Shown here in pieces: positions 1 to 9,343 of a stretch of 20,664 nt of DNA. The position numbers and the translations under genes were made by a program. The stretch lies in the NCBI GenBank assembly GCA_000436695.1, contig HF992588.1, positions 4,185 to 24,848 on the forward strand. The letters run 5' to 3'. This DNA comes from Prevotella sp. CAG:1185 (GTDB taxonomy: Bacteria > Bacteroidota > Bacteroidia > Bacteroidales > Bacteroidaceae). The notes below the pieces were generated by a model. It was not told the DNA's origin. It did not search any database and worked only from the letters and a program-made list of their open reading frames with translations. Numbering within the stretch: the first letter of the stretch is position 1; the number at the start of each line of letters is the position of its first letter.

Positions 1-1
1 T

Positions 2-136
2 TTGGCAGGAGCAGCCATAGGCGTATTGTCGGTTGAGGCTGGCTACAGGCTTGGCGACCTGATAACAGGCGAGAAGAAAAAGAATGTAGATGTGGCAGTG
101 ATGCCTAACGGATTTACGCTTCTTGTAAATCTTTGA
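2..136 (+). CDS. 3' end of a gene, possibly a PAP2-family phosphatase
   Basis: Only the last 44 codons are inside the window; the frame is open from the left edge to the TGA at 134-136. The visible peptide has a small hydrophobic segment (AGAAIGVLSVEAGYRLGDLI) followed by a lysine-rich turn and the ending NGFTLLVNL. This pattern resembles the last helix and tail of Bacteroidales membrane phosphatases of the PAP2 family, but no catalytic motif is in the window, so the family call is a guess from the tail. That a gene ends here is well supported; its function is not. A 7-bp inverted repeat overlaps the stop codon. Confidence 0.5.
   Translation: MAGAAIGVLSVEAGYRLGDLITGEKKKNVDVAVMPNGFTLLVNL
111..134 (+). 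terminator. Possible hairpin overlapping the stop codon
   Basis: GATTTAC at 111-117 and GTAAATC at 125-131 form a perfect 7-bp stem with a 7-nt loop, followed by TTT. The hairpin lies within the last codons of the upstream gene. It is AT-rich and its T tract is short, so it would be at most a weak terminator. Confidence 0.3.
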
Positions 137-207
137 GTTGGTATTTTCAGGTATATGGATTAATTTGTGTAAACGATTGCATAATAAATTGAAAAATTAC
201 ATATAAA

Positions 208-244
208 TTTGCTTTCACGTTTATTCCTTTTATTATTATCTTTG
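208..244 (+). promoter_or_regulatory. Bacteroidetes-type promoter for malQ
   Basis: TATCTTTG at 237-244 matches the Bacteroidetes -7 consensus TAnnTTTG. A TTTG at 208-211 could be the -33 element, but its 25-bp spacer is longer than the usual 19-21 bp, so the -33 assignment is weak. The element is about 100 bp upstream of malQ, giving a leader of roughly 95 nt. Confidence 0.55.
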
Positions 245-321
245 CAATAAGATAAGTGTATCATTATTATGAGCCGTTTTGTGGCTCTGTCCGACATGCA
301 GTTTTGCTATCGTCTTTTACA

Positions 322-348
322 ATGAAAACCATAACTTGTGACCTATGA
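322..348 (+). other. 8-codon upstream ORF overlapping the malQ start
   Basis: ATG at 322 starts the peptide MKTITCDL, ending in a TGA at 346-348. The stop overlaps the malQ start codon in the ATGA arrangement typical of translational coupling. It may be chance, or it may be a short leader that delivers ribosomes to malQ in a genome that mostly lacks Shine-Dalgarno sites. Confidence 0.3.
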
Positions 349-3038
349 ATATACTTTTGAATATAGCCTATAATACAGCCTTTGGCGAGGAACTTGTCCT
401 GAACATCATCAACGGAAAGGAAGGTGATGCTGCCACTACTTACAGGATGAGTACGTCTGACGGCAAAATATGGACCTACAGCCTTAAGCTCGATGCTAAG
501 GCCGGAACCCATATAGATTATTATTATTGTGTAGTGCGCGGTGAGGACAATGTGCTGCGTAAGGAGTGGACCGTAGCTCCGCACCGGCTTGAATTTAACA
601 ACAAGGATATTGAGCGCATTGTTGTTTACGACCGCTGGATTAATATTCCCGACAATTCTTATCTCTACAGCTCGGCCTTTACCGACTGCATAAAGCGCCG
701 CAAACTGTCAGTGCTGCCGCCTAATGACAATGTTGCCACACTGCGACTGAAAGTGCGTGCCCCGCAGCTCCGCGGTAATGAGCGCCTTGTGCTTGTAGGC
801 AATGATGTTAGTCTTGGCGCATGGGATGTGTTCAGAAGCCAGCAGATGTTTGAGCATAGCTATAACGAGTGGGTGGCTGATGTGGACGTAACAAAACTTT
901 CAGGTAAGAGAATAGAGTTTAAGTTTGTGGCAGTAGATGTTACAGACAGCGGCAATATGCTTTGGGAAGACCGTTATAACCGCGTAATAGACGTGCCGGA
1001 AGTAACCGAGGGCGAGGTTGTCGTGCATGAACTTGACGATGCTTTCTTCCCGATTTACAACATCCGTTGTGCCGGAACCCAAGTACCGGTGTTCTCGCTT
1101 AGGTCGAGAAGCAGTTTCGGAGTGGGCGACTTCGGCGATTTAAAGAAGATGATTGACTGGGTGGCATATACCAAACAGCGGGTACTGCAGGTTCTGCCAA
1201 TCAACGATTCTACAATAACACATACATGGACCGACTCTTATCCATACAGCTGCATAAGCATCTTTGCGCTGCACCCGCAGTATGCCGACCTCAATGCTCT
1301 TCCGCAGATAGCCGACAAGGCCGAACGTGAAAGATTTGAGGCACTGAGACAGGAACTCAATGCCCTGCCGCAGATTGACTATGAACGTGTGAACAACGCA
1401 AAGACAGAATATCTGCACATAATATATGAGCAGGAAGGTAAAGAGATAATGGCTTCAGACAAGTTTAAGGCATTCTTTAAGGAGGCTGAGTCGTGGCTCG
1501 TTCCCTATGGTCAGTATTGTTATCTGCGCGACAAATACGGCACTGCCGACTTCAGCAAGTGGCCCGACCATCATTCGTTCGACGAGAGCGAACGCCGCTC
1601 TCTGTCTGTTCAGCGCAATGCAGCCTATAAGAATGTGGCTTTCTATTATTTCGTGCAGTTTATTCTTAACTCACAGATGGCCGATGCCCACGACTATGCA
1701 CGTTCAAAGGGCGTAATACTGAAGGGCGACATTCCTATCGGCGTGAACCGTTATGGCTGCGATGTATGGCAGGAGCCGCGCTACTTTAACCTTAACGGAC
1801 AGGCAGGTGCTCCGCCTGACGACTTCTCTGTGAACGGACAGAACTGGGGCTTCCCCACATACAACTGGGATGAGATGATAAAGGACGATTGCCGCTGGTG
1901 GGTGCGCCGTTTCTCCAACATGGCAAAATTCTTCGATGCCTACCGCATTGACCATGTTCTCGGTTTCTTCCGTATATGGGAAATTCCTTATAATGCCGTA
2001 CACGGACTGTTGGGCCAGTTCTCGCCGGCACTCGGTATGACGCGTGATGAGATAGAGGCTTATGGCCTGCATTTCCAGGAAGAACTGTTCACTGAGCCGT
2101 TCATCACCGACTGGGTGCTTGAACGTATGTTCGGCGAAAGGGCAGCAATGGTGCGTGACACGTATCTTGAGCCTTCGCACGACGGCCGTTACCGCATGAA
2201 ACCCGAATATGACACCCAGCGCAAAGTTGAGGCTGCTTTTGATGGAAAGACCGACAAGGCCGACACTGATTTGCGTGACGGACTTTATGCCCTGATAAGT
2301 GACGTATTGTTTGTACGTGACCATAGGGACCCAAATAAGTTCCATCCGCGCATATCTGTTCAGTTTGACTACATATACGAGTCGCTCTACGACAGCGACA
2401 AGTTCTTGTTCAACAAGATATACAATGACTATTATTACCGCCGCAACAACCAGTTCTGGTATCGCGAGGCGATGAACAAGCTGCCAAAACTCGTTGAGGC
2501 CACCCGTATGCTTGTGTGTGCCGAAGACCTCGGCATGGTGCCCGACTGCGTATCGTGGGTTATGAACGAACTTAAGATACTCAGTCTTGAACTTCAGTCG
2601 ATGCCGAAAGACCCCAATGTACGTTTCGGCGTGCTTTCGCGCAATCCTTATCGTTCGGTCTGCACGATATCAAGTCATGACACCCCGACGCTGCGTCAGT
2701 GGTGGGATGAAGATACAAGCCGCACGCAAGACTATTATAACAACGTACTGCAGAAGTATGGAGCGGCACCCCATCCGCTGCCGGGATGGCTTGCACGTGA
2801 TATCATCTCACGCCATCTGCTCTGTCCGTCAATGCTGTGCATACTCACCGTGCAGGACTGGTTTGCCGTTGACGAGAACATACGCCTTGCCGACGCTGAT
2901 GCCGAGCGTATAAACATACCGTCGAATCCGCGTCATTATTGGCGCTACAGAATGCATATATGTATAGAGGACCTTATGGAGGCCCATGACTTTAACCAGA
3001 ACATCACCGATCTTATTAAAGAGAGCGGAAGAATGTAA
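345..3038 (+). CDS. malQ: 4-alpha-glucanotransferase (amylomaltase), DPE2-like, with two CBM20 domains
   Basis: A GH77 enzyme that moves alpha-1,4-glucan segments between maltodextrins and releases glucose. It has no signal peptide and should act in the cytoplasm. At 897 residues it is much longer than E. coli MalQ and has the layout of plant DPE2 and Bacteroides MalQ: two N-terminal CBM20-like starch-binding domains (about residues 1-98 and 130-220; the second contains LVGNDVSLGAWD), then the catalytic barrel from about 245, beginning SLRSRSSFGVGDFGDL. The catalytic residues are visible: nucleophile D536 in AYRIDHVLGFF, acid/base E727 in VCAEDLGMVP, and D779 in SSHDTPTLRQWW. The ATG at 345 is preceded by an in-frame stop at 339. 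It overlaps the stop of an 8-codon ORF as ATGA. It heads the starch gene block and is followed by its own terminator. Confidence 0.95.
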   Translation: MNILLNIAYNTAFGEELVLNIINGKEGDAATTYRMSTSDGKIWTYSLKLDAKAGTHIDYYYCVVRGEDNVLRKEWTVAPHRLEFNNKDIERIVVYDRWINIPDNSYLYSSAFTDCIKRRKLSVLPPNDNVATLRLKVRAPQLRGNERLVLVGNDVSLGAWDVFRSQQMFEHSYNEWVADVDVTKLSGKRIEFKFVAVDVTDSGNMLWEDRYNRVIDVPEVTEGEVVVHELDDAFFPIYNIRCAGTQVPVFSLRSRSSFGVGDFGDLKKMIDWVAYTKQRVLQVLPINDSTITHTWTDSYPYSCISIFALHPQYADLNALPQIADKAERERFEALRQELNALPQIDYERVNNAKTEYLHIIYEQEGKEIMASDKFKAFFKEAESWLVPYGQYCYLRDKYGTADFSKWPDHHSFDESERRSLSVQRNAAYKNVAFYYFVQFILNSQMADAHDYARSKGVILKGDIPIGVNRYGCDVWQEPRYFNLNGQAGAPPDDFSVNGQNWGFPTYNWDEMIKDDCRWWVRRFSNMAKFFDAYRIDHVLGFFRIWEIPYNAVHGLLGQFSPALGMTRDEIEAYGLHFQEELFTEPFITDWVLERMFGERAAMVRDTYLEPSHDGRYRMKPEYDTQRKVEAAFDGKTDKADTDLRDGLYALISDVLFVRDHRDPNKFHPRISVQFDYIYESLYDSDKFLFNKIYNDYYYRRNNQFWYREAMNKLPKLVEATRMLVCAEDLGMVPDCVSWVMNELKILSLELQSMPKDPNVRFGVLSRNPYRSVCTISSHDTPTLRQWWDEDTSRTQDYYNNVLQKYGAAPHPLPGWLARDIISRHLLCPSMLCILTVQDWFAVDENIRLADADAERINIPSNPRHYWRYRMHICIEDLMEAHDFNQNITDLIKESGRM

Positions 3039-3058
3039 TTACTATAATTCCTACTTTT

Positions 3059-3093
3059 AAAGGCATTGCAGGCCGTGAGGTCTGCGCCTTTTT
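3059..3093 (+). terminator. Rho-independent terminator after malQ
   Basis: AAAGGC (3059-3064) pairs with GCCTTT, with an inner stem GCAGGCC/GGTCTGC (one G-T pair) around GTGA, and a T tract follows to 3093. It sits 20 bp after the malQ stop and before the GH97 gene. Confidence 0.8.
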
Positions 3094-3144
3094 CAATTCA
3101 GACTAAATTCTAACCTAAAAAATTAATAAAAACTCAACTTGAAT

Positions 3145-5265
3145 ATGCGTAAGATTTTATTAGCATTGATGCTTCTGCCAATGTTGGCAATGGCACAGAC
3201 CGTAAAATCTCCTAACGGCAATGTGTCGGTGAAGTTCTCGCTCGACAACGGGCGGCCGGTCTATGAGATGACCTACAAAAACCGCGCTGTAATAAAGCCG
3301 AGTTATTTGGGACTTGAACTGGCTAAGACAAAGCATGCCAGCAAGGGAATGGATGAAACTAGTCTGATGGATGGTTTTGTCATCGCAAAGACGAACACAT
3401 CTACGTTTGATGAGACATGGAAGCCGGTATGGGGCGAGACTGCCACCATACGCAACCATTACAACGAACTTGCTGTTACGCTCAATCAGCCTGAGACAAA
3501 GCGCAACATCATTATCCGTTTCCGCGTTTACGACGACGGCATGGGACTGCGCTACGAGTTTCCTCAGCAGGAGGAGCTTAACTATTTTGTGATTAAGGAA
3601 GAGCACACACAGTTTGCCATGGCAGGCGACCATAAGGCCTTCTGGATACCCGGCGACTATGACACTCAGGAGTATGAAACCGTAGAGTCGAAACTCTCTG
3701 AGATACGCGGACTGATGAAGAGTGCCATTACGCCTAACTCATCACAGACACCATTCTCGCCTACAGGCGTGCAGACTTCACTGCAGATGAAGACCGACGA
3801 CGGACTCTACATCAACATTCATGAGGCAGCCTGCGTAAACTATGCTACAATGCACCTTAACCTTGACGACAAGAACATGGTGTTTGAGTCGTGGCTCACA
3901 CCCGACGCACAGGGCTACAAAGGCTATATTCAGACACCGTTCAACACTCCGTGGCGCACGGTTATCGTGAGCGATGACGCACGCGACATGCTTTCGTCTA
4001 ACCTTATACTCAATCTCAACGAACCTTGCGCGCTCGACGATGTTAGCTGGATTCATCCTGTTAAGTATTGCGGCGTATGGTGGGATATGATTGTAGGCCG
4101 CGGTACATGGAGCTATACAAACGACCTTCCGTCTGTTCATATTGGTGTTACCGACTACAGCAAGTGCAAGCCTAACGGAACACATGCTGCCAACAACGAG
4201 AATGTGAAGAAATACATCGACTTCGCTGCCGACAACGGACTCGATGAGGTGTTGGTTGAAGGATGGAACGAAGGCTGGGAAGACTGGTTCGGACATTCAA
4301 AGCTCGATGTCTTCGACTTCATCACTCCTTATCCCGACTTCGATATCAAGATGCTCAACGACTATGCTCACTCTAAGGGCGTGAAGCTGATGATGCACCA
4401 CGAGACATCTTCGTCGGCATGGAACTATGAACGCTGGATGGAAAAAGCCTACACGCTGATGAACAAATATGGCTACGACGCTGTGAAGAGCGGCTACGTG
4501 GGCGACATCATTCCGCGTGGCGAATATCACTACGGACAACTGATGAACAACCACTATCTGCATGCCGTGAAAGAGGCTGCCAAGCATCATATCATGGTCA
4601 ATGCACATGAGGCAACACGCCCGACAGGTCTTTGCCGCACATATCCTAACCTCGTAGGCAACGAGAGCGCACGCGGAACAGAGTATGAAGCCTTCGGTGG
4701 AAGCCGTCCCGACCATACCGTGGTATTGCCGTTCACACGTCTTCAGGGCGGTCCGATGGACTATACTCCCGGTATTCTTGAAACTCAGCTCAACACATGG
4801 AGCGACAACACATCGTTTGTTCACACCACTCTCGTAGGCCAGCTTTCTCTTTATCTCGTTATGTACAGTCCGCTGCAGATGGCTGCCGACCTGCCCGAGA
4901 ACTACATGAAGTATTATGATGCCTTCCAGTTTATACGCGACGTTGCCGTTGACTGGGATGACTCTAAATATCTTGAGGCAGAGCCTGGCGATTATATTAC
5001 TGTTGCACGCAAGGCAAAAGGAACCGACAACTGGTTTATCGGAGGCAAGTGTGACGAGAATGGCCACAAGGCTGTCGTTAAGCTCGACTTCCTCGACAAG
5101 GGCCGTAAGTATGACTGCACTATCTACGCTGATGCCAAGGATGCCCATTATGAGAAGAATCCTAAGGCATACGAGATAACACACAAGGTTGTCAAGAAGG
5201 GCGACGTTCTTAAACTGCAAGAGGCACCGGGCGGAGGCTTTGCCGTGTCGCTTTTTGCAAAATAA
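3145..5265 (+). CDS. susB: GH97 alpha-glucosidase, SusB-like, periplasmic
   Basis: A calcium-dependent inverting alpha-glucosidase of family GH97 that releases glucose from maltooligosaccharides and alpha-glucans. The ATG at 3145 gives MRKILLALMLLPMLAMA-Q, a clear signal peptide; an in-frame TTG at 3139 is less likely to be the start. The 706-residue length is close to the 738 of B. thetaiotaomicron SusB. The five key glutamates line up with the SusB numbering at a constant offset of 19: E372 (VEGWNEGW, SusB E391), E420 (MMHHETS, E439), E489 (VNAHEATR, E508), E507 and E513 (GNESARGTEYE, E526 and E532). Having the bases at E420/E489 supports the inverting branch of GH97. N-terminal beta domain about 20-270, catalytic barrel about 290-560, C-terminal beta domain to the end. 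It lies between malQ and the pullulanase gene, with a hairpin on each side. Confidence 0.95.
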   Translation: MRKILLALMLLPMLAMAQTVKSPNGNVSVKFSLDNGRPVYEMTYKNRAVIKPSYLGLELAKTKHASKGMDETSLMDGFVIAKTNTSTFDETWKPVWGETATIRNHYNELAVTLNQPETKRNIIIRFRVYDDGMGLRYEFPQQEELNYFVIKEEHTQFAMAGDHKAFWIPGDYDTQEYETVESKLSEIRGLMKSAITPNSSQTPFSPTGVQTSLQMKTDDGLYINIHEAACVNYATMHLNLDDKNMVFESWLTPDAQGYKGYIQTPFNTPWRTVIVSDDARDMLSSNLILNLNEPCALDDVSWIHPVKYCGVWWDMIVGRGTWSYTNDLPSVHIGVTDYSKCKPNGTHAANNENVKKYIDFAADNGLDEVLVEGWNEGWEDWFGHSKLDVFDFITPYPDFDIKMLNDYAHSKGVKLMMHHETSSSAWNYERWMEKAYTLMNKYGYDAVKSGYVGDIIPRGEYHYGQLMNNHYLHAVKEAAKHHIMVNAHEATRPTGLCRTYPNLVGNESARGTEYEAFGGSRPDHTVVLPFTRLQGGPMDYTPGILETQLNTWSDNTSFVHTTLVGQLSLYLVMYSPLQMAADLPENYMKYYDAFQFIRDVAVDWDDSKYLEAEPGDYITVARKAKGTDNWFIGGKCDENGHKAVVKLDFLDKGRKYDCTIYADAKDAHYEKNPKAYEITHKVVKKGDVLKLQEAPGGGFAVSLFAK

Positions 5266-5283
5266 TATCCTGTGATATATAAT

Positions 5284-5318
5284 GAGGCCGTCTTTTAAAC
5301 ATAAAAGGTGGCCTCTTT
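5284..5318 (+). terminator. Hairpin terminator after the GH97 gene
   Basis: GAGGCC (5284-5289) pairs with GGCCTC (5310-5315), with an inner CTTTT/AAAAG stem, followed by a short TTT. It lies 19 bp after the GH97 stop. The T tract is short, so partial read-through into the pullulanase gene is plausible; no TAnnTTTG element was found before that gene. Confidence 0.65.
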
Positions 5319-5384
5319 AGAAAATAGATAACGACAAAATAATAGACAACACTATTTCAGAAAACAATAAAAACATACCACAGC

Positions 5385-7298
5385 ATGAGATTTAGAAATA
5401 TCCTTTTTACGGGTTTCCTGTCTTTTCTGCTTGCGCCAAAGGCCGGTGCCCAGAATTTCAACGAGGCCTGCTATACGCCGGAGATGACTCGCTTTCAGCT
5501 CTTTGCTCCCGACAGCGCAAAGCGCGTAACGCTGCGCATATACGATGAAGGGCAGGGCGGCAAGCCGGTGAAGACTGTCAAGATGAAACGCACTGCTGCC
5601 GACACATATTCGGCAAAGCTGAAAGGCGACCTCAAAGGCAAGTTCTATACTTTTGACACTGGGGCAGGCGAGTGCGCCGGAGTGTTTGCCAAGGCCGTGG
5701 GAGTTAACGGACAAAGGGCTGCGATAATAGACCTTACGGATACCGACCCTGAAGGTTGGGACACAGACCGTATAACCGCGAAGGTAAGTCCGGCTGACCT
5801 CATAATTTACGAGATGCACCACCGCGACTTCTCCATCGACCCTTCATCAGGCATCATCCATAAAGGCAAGTTTCTTGCCCTGACAGAGCCTAAGGCAATA
5901 GACCATCTGAAGAAACTCGGAGTGAACGCCGTACACATATTGCCGTCGTTCGACTATGCCTCGGTAGACGAAACACGCCTCGATAAACCTCAGTATAACT
6001 GGGGCTACGACCCTGTGAACTATAATGTGCCCGAAGGCTCTTATTCCACCGACCCCTATAATCCCGCAACACGCATAAAGGAATTTAAGCAGATGGTGCA
6101 GGCACTGCATAAGGCAGGCATACGCGTAATACTCGACGTGGTTTACAACCACACGTTCAACATTGAGGGCAGCAACTTTGAGCGCACTTATCCCGGATAC
6201 TTCTACCGCAAGACAGCCGACGGCAAATGGTCTAACGGCTCAGGCTGCGGCAACGAGACTGCAAGCGAGCGCCCCGTCATGCGCAAGTTTATGGTTGAGT
6301 CGGTGCTTTATTGGGTTAAGGAATACCATATCGACGGATTCCGTTTCGACCTTATGGGCGTGCACGACATAGAGACTATGAACCAGATACGCGCCGCTCT
6401 CGACAAGGAATATCCTGCCACCATTATGTATGGCGAGGGCTGGTCGGCAGGTCAGTGCGCTTATCCTCAGGACAAGCTGGCCATGAAAGCCAACATGAGC
6501 CGCATGCCGGGCATATCAGCCTTTGGCGATGAGTTGCGCGATGCACTGCGCGGTCCGTTCAGCGACGACCATAAAGGCGCCTTCCTCGCAGCCGTGCCGG
6601 GCAACGAAGAGAGCATAAAGTTCGGCATAGCCGGAGCCATAAGCCATCCGCAGGTAGACATGAGCAAGGTTAACTACAGCAAGGTGGCCTGGGCTGCAGA
6701 GCCTGTGCAGATGCTGAGCTACGTCAGCTGTCACGACGACATGTGCCTCGTTGACCGCCTGCGCGCAAGTATTCCCGGCATAGGCATCGACGAACTGATA
6801 CGTCTCGACCTGCTGGCACAGACGGCTGTAATGACATCGCAGGGCATGCCGTTCATCCTCAGCGGTGAAGAGATGCTGCGCGACAAGAAGGGAGTGCACA
6901 ACAGCTATAACTCGCCCGACAGCATCAATCGCCTTGATTGGACCAATCTTGACAAGTATCCGCAAGTAATGGACTATTACAGCAAGCTCATCTCATTGCG
7001 CAAGAATCACCCGGCATTCCGTCTCGGCACTGCCGACAAGGTGCGCCGCCATCTCGAATTCCTGCCCGTGCAGGATAATCTTGTTGCCTTCCGCCTGAAA
7101 GACAATGCCGGAGGCGACACATGGAAGAACATTATCGTGGCTCTTAACTCTGCCAAGGAGGCCCGCACCATTGAAGTTCCCGAAGGCAGCTATACCGTGG
7201 TGTGCCGCGACGGAGTTATCAATGAGAGCGGACTCGGCACTGTAAGCGGAGGCACTGTAAGCGTTCCTGCCCAGTCGGCACTCATCATTCACGACTGA
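5385..7298 (+). CDS. Type I pullulanase-like GH13 debranching enzyme, secreted
   Basis: Predicted to hydrolyse alpha-1,6 branches in pullulan or branched maltooligosaccharides. The N-terminus is a signal peptide ending AGA-Q at about residue 22, with no lipobox, so a periplasmic location is likely. A CBM48-like beta domain (about 35-110, beginning FQLFAPDSAKRVTLRIYDEG) precedes a GH13 barrel. YNWGYDPVNYNVPEGSYS is the stretch typical of type I pullulanases. GH13 motifs: VILDVVYNHT (region I), GFRFDLMGVHD with nucleophile D322, MYGEGW with acid/base E351, and SCHDD with D451. The 637 residues are compact for a pullulanase, having no extra N-terminal modules. The A-rich leader before the ATG is typical of Bacteroidetes. 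Only 67 bp without a terminator separate it from the next gene, so the two are probably co-transcribed. Confidence 0.9.
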   Translation: MRFRNILFTGFLSFLLAPKAGAQNFNEACYTPEMTRFQLFAPDSAKRVTLRIYDEGQGGKPVKTVKMKRTAADTYSAKLKGDLKGKFYTFDTGAGECAGVFAKAVGVNGQRAAIIDLTDTDPEGWDTDRITAKVSPADLIIYEMHHRDFSIDPSSGIIHKGKFLALTEPKAIDHLKKLGVNAVHILPSFDYASVDETRLDKPQYNWGYDPVNYNVPEGSYSTDPYNPATRIKEFKQMVQALHKAGIRVILDVVYNHTFNIEGSNFERTYPGYFYRKTADGKWSNGSGCGNETASERPVMRKFMVESVLYWVKEYHIDGFRFDLMGVHDIETMNQIRAALDKEYPATIMYGEGWSAGQCAYPQDKLAMKANMSRMPGISAFGDELRDALRGPFSDDHKGAFLAAVPGNEESIKFGIAGAISHPQVDMSKVNYSKVAWAAEPVQMLSYVSCHDDMCLVDRLRASIPGIGIDELIRLDLLAQTAVMTSQGMPFILSGEEMLRDKKGVHNSYNSPDSINRLDWTNLDKYPQVMDYYSKLISLRKNHPAFRLGTADKVRRHLEFLPVQDNLVAFRLKDNAGGDTWKNIIVALNSAKEARTIEVPEGSYTVVCRDGVINESGLGTVSGGTVSVPAQSALIIHD

Positions 7299-7365
7299 CA
7301 GTGCGCCAGACTTTACTTCAGACTCCACACTTCAGAACGACTGAAATAAAAACAAATAAGTAATC

Positions 7366-9279
7366 ATGAACAGATTAGTTTTATCCTTAAGCTTATTGCT
7401 CAGCATTATGACAATGAAAGCAGCGGTAAAGATAGACCGCATTGACCCTACCGACTGGTTCGTCGGCATGAAAAATCCGTCGCTGCAGCTGATGGTATAT
7501 GGTGAAGGCATCAAGACAGCCGACGTTACTACAGATTATCCCGGCGTAAAGGTTGACAGCCTTGTGCGCCTCGACAGTCCCAATTATCTTTTAGTTTATC
7601 TCAATCTTGACGGAGCGCAGCCCGGAACGATGACGCTCAACTTTAAGAACAACGGTTCTACAAAGAAAGTAAAGTATCAGTTGAAGGCCCGCGAGATGAG
7701 CGGCGACAAGCGCATGGGCTTCACCAATGCCGACGTGTTGTATATGCTCATGCCCGACCGCTTTGCCGACGGCAGCCGTAAGAACAACACCGTGAAGACG
7801 AAATACAGCTATAAGGTTGACCGTTCGCAGCCCAGTTTGCGCCACGGCGGCGACCTTGAAGGCATACGTCAGCACCTTGACTACTTCAACGAGCTTGGCG
7901 TCACCGCGCTGTGGTTCACTCCAGTGCTTGAGAACGATTCGCCCGACAACGGCACTCAAAGCTCATATCACGGCTATGCCACAACCGACTATTATAAAGT
8001 AGACCCGCGCTTCGGCACCAACGAAGAATACCGAAAGCTCATAGACGAGGCACACCAGAAGGGCCTGAAGGTGGTTATGGACATGATTTTCAACCATTGT
8101 GGCTTTGAGCATCCATGGATAAAGGACATGCCTTCAAAGGATTGGCTCAACACTCCCGAATGGCTCGCTGCAGCCGATAAGTCAGGCAAGAACGATAACG
8201 GCTCGGCCGACAGCAAGGTTAACGACCTCTACCTGCAGACAAGCTATAAGCTTACGCCTGTGGTTGACCCATACGCAAGCGACGTTGACCTGCATGAGAC
8301 CGTTGACGGATGGTTCGTTCCTTCAATGCCCGACCTTAACCAGAGGAATCCTCACGTCATTAAATATCTCATACAGAACAGCGAGTGGTGGATTGAGACT
8401 GTAGGCATCGACGGCATACGCATGGACACCTATCCTTATGCCGATGCCGACGCCATGGCCCTTTGGATGAAGACTCTCGACGAGGAATATCCTAACTTCA
8501 ACGTTGTAGGCGAGACTTGGGTAACCGAGCCGGCCTATACGGCAGCATGGCAGAAAGACTCTAAGATAGCAAAGAAGAACAGCTATCTGAAGACGGTGAT
8601 GGACTTCAGCTTCTACGACAAGATAAACATGGCGAAGAAGGAGAACACCGACGACTGGTGGAACGGCTACAACCGCATATACAACAGTCTGGTCTACGAT
8701 TATCTCTATCCCAATCCGTCGAGCGTCATGGCTTTCATAGAGAATCACGACACCGACCGTTTTCTCGGCAACGGCAAGGACTCTACAGCTCTTAAGCAGG
8801 CTCTCGCCATGTTGCTCACCGTAAACCGCATACCGCAGCTGTATTATGGCACCGAGGTGCTGATGAACGGCACAAAGGAAGTTACCGACGGCAACGTGCG
8901 CAAGGATTTCCCCGGCGGTTTTGAGGGTGATGAGCGCAATCTGTTCACAGCCGAAGGACGCACCAAGGCAGAGAACGCCATGTTTACATGGCTGAGCCGT
9001 CTGCTCCATTGGCGTCAGGGCAACGATGTGATAATCAAGGGCAGCCAGAAACAGTTTATACCTTACAAGGGCGTATATGTCGTAGCACGCCAGTACAACG
9101 GCAAGACAGTGATGACCGTCATCAACGGCACACGCAAGGAGGTAGCCCTCGCTGTTAAGCGTTATGCCGAAGTTATCGGACAGACAAAGCAGGCTCACGA
9201 TGTGCTTACCGGCAGCAATGTGTCTTTGGACAAAGACCTGAAGCTCACGCCGCGCCAGGTACTCGTGCTTGAATTCTAA
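7366..9279 (+). CDS. susA: SusA-like GH13 neopullulanase / cyclomaltodextrinase, periplasmic
   Basis: A GH13 enzyme expected to cut alpha-1,4 bonds in maltooligosaccharides, pullulan or cyclodextrins. It starts with a signal peptide (MNRLVLSLSLLLSIMTMKA). Next comes a cyclomaltodextrinase-type N-terminal beta domain (about 20-110; DWFVGMKNPSLQLMVYG is characteristic), a barrel from about 125, and a small C-terminal beta domain from about 570. Conserved motifs: VVMDMIFNHCG (region I), GIDGIRMDTYPYAD with nucleophile D354, NVVGETWV with acid/base E383, and FIENHDTDRF with D462. The 637 residues compare with about 617 for B. thetaiotaomicron SusA. It ends the starch block and is followed by a hairpin. 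The product subtype is less certain than the family, because cyclomaltodextrinases share this layout. Confidence 0.88.
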   Translation: MNRLVLSLSLLLSIMTMKAAVKIDRIDPTDWFVGMKNPSLQLMVYGEGIKTADVTTDYPGVKVDSLVRLDSPNYLLVYLNLDGAQPGTMTLNFKNNGSTKKVKYQLKAREMSGDKRMGFTNADVLYMLMPDRFADGSRKNNTVKTKYSYKVDRSQPSLRHGGDLEGIRQHLDYFNELGVTALWFTPVLENDSPDNGTQSSYHGYATTDYYKVDPRFGTNEEYRKLIDEAHQKGLKVVMDMIFNHCGFEHPWIKDMPSKDWLNTPEWLAAADKSGKNDNGSADSKVNDLYLQTSYKLTPVVDPYASDVDLHETVDGWFVPSMPDLNQRNPHVIKYLIQNSEWWIETVGIDGIRMDTYPYADADAMALWMKTLDEEYPNFNVVGETWVTEPAYTAAWQKDSKIAKKNSYLKTVMDFSFYDKINMAKKENTDDWWNGYNRIYNSLVYDYLYPNPSSVMAFIENHDTDRFLGNGKDSTALKQALAMLLTVNRIPQLYYGTEVLMNGTKEVTDGNVRKDFPGGFEGDERNLFTAEGRTKAENAMFTWLSRLLHWRQGNDVIIKGSQKQFIPYKGVYVVARQYNGKTVMTVINGTRKEVALAVKRYAEVIGQTKQAHDVLTGSNVSLDKDLKLTPRQVLVLEF

Positions 9280-9294
9280 ATAATAACAACATCC

Positions 9295-9343
9295 GGCGGC
9301 AGCGGGCAGCCTCAGTGCATAAAGCCTGTTTGTCGCCCTTTTT
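9295..9343 (+). terminator. Probable terminator after the starch gene block
   Basis: GGCG..CA at 9295-9301 can pair with TTGTCGCC near 9330-9337, with a second partial GGGC/GCCT pairing inside, followed by a run of five T. The stem is interrupted, so strength is uncertain. Confidence 0.55.

Noticed and set aside
1704..2345. Open frame of 213 codons on the minus strand inside malQ
   Set aside because: It mirrors the malQ coding frame, which has all GH77 catalytic motifs.
3139..3144. TTG as the start of the GH97 gene
   Set aside because: The ATG at 3145 directly precedes a standard signal peptide and needs no alternative start.
4297..5220. Long open frame (307 codons) on the minus strand opposite the GH97 gene
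   Set aside because: It lies fully antisense to a gene with clear GH97 motifs and has no recognisable domain; it is a by-product of codon usage.
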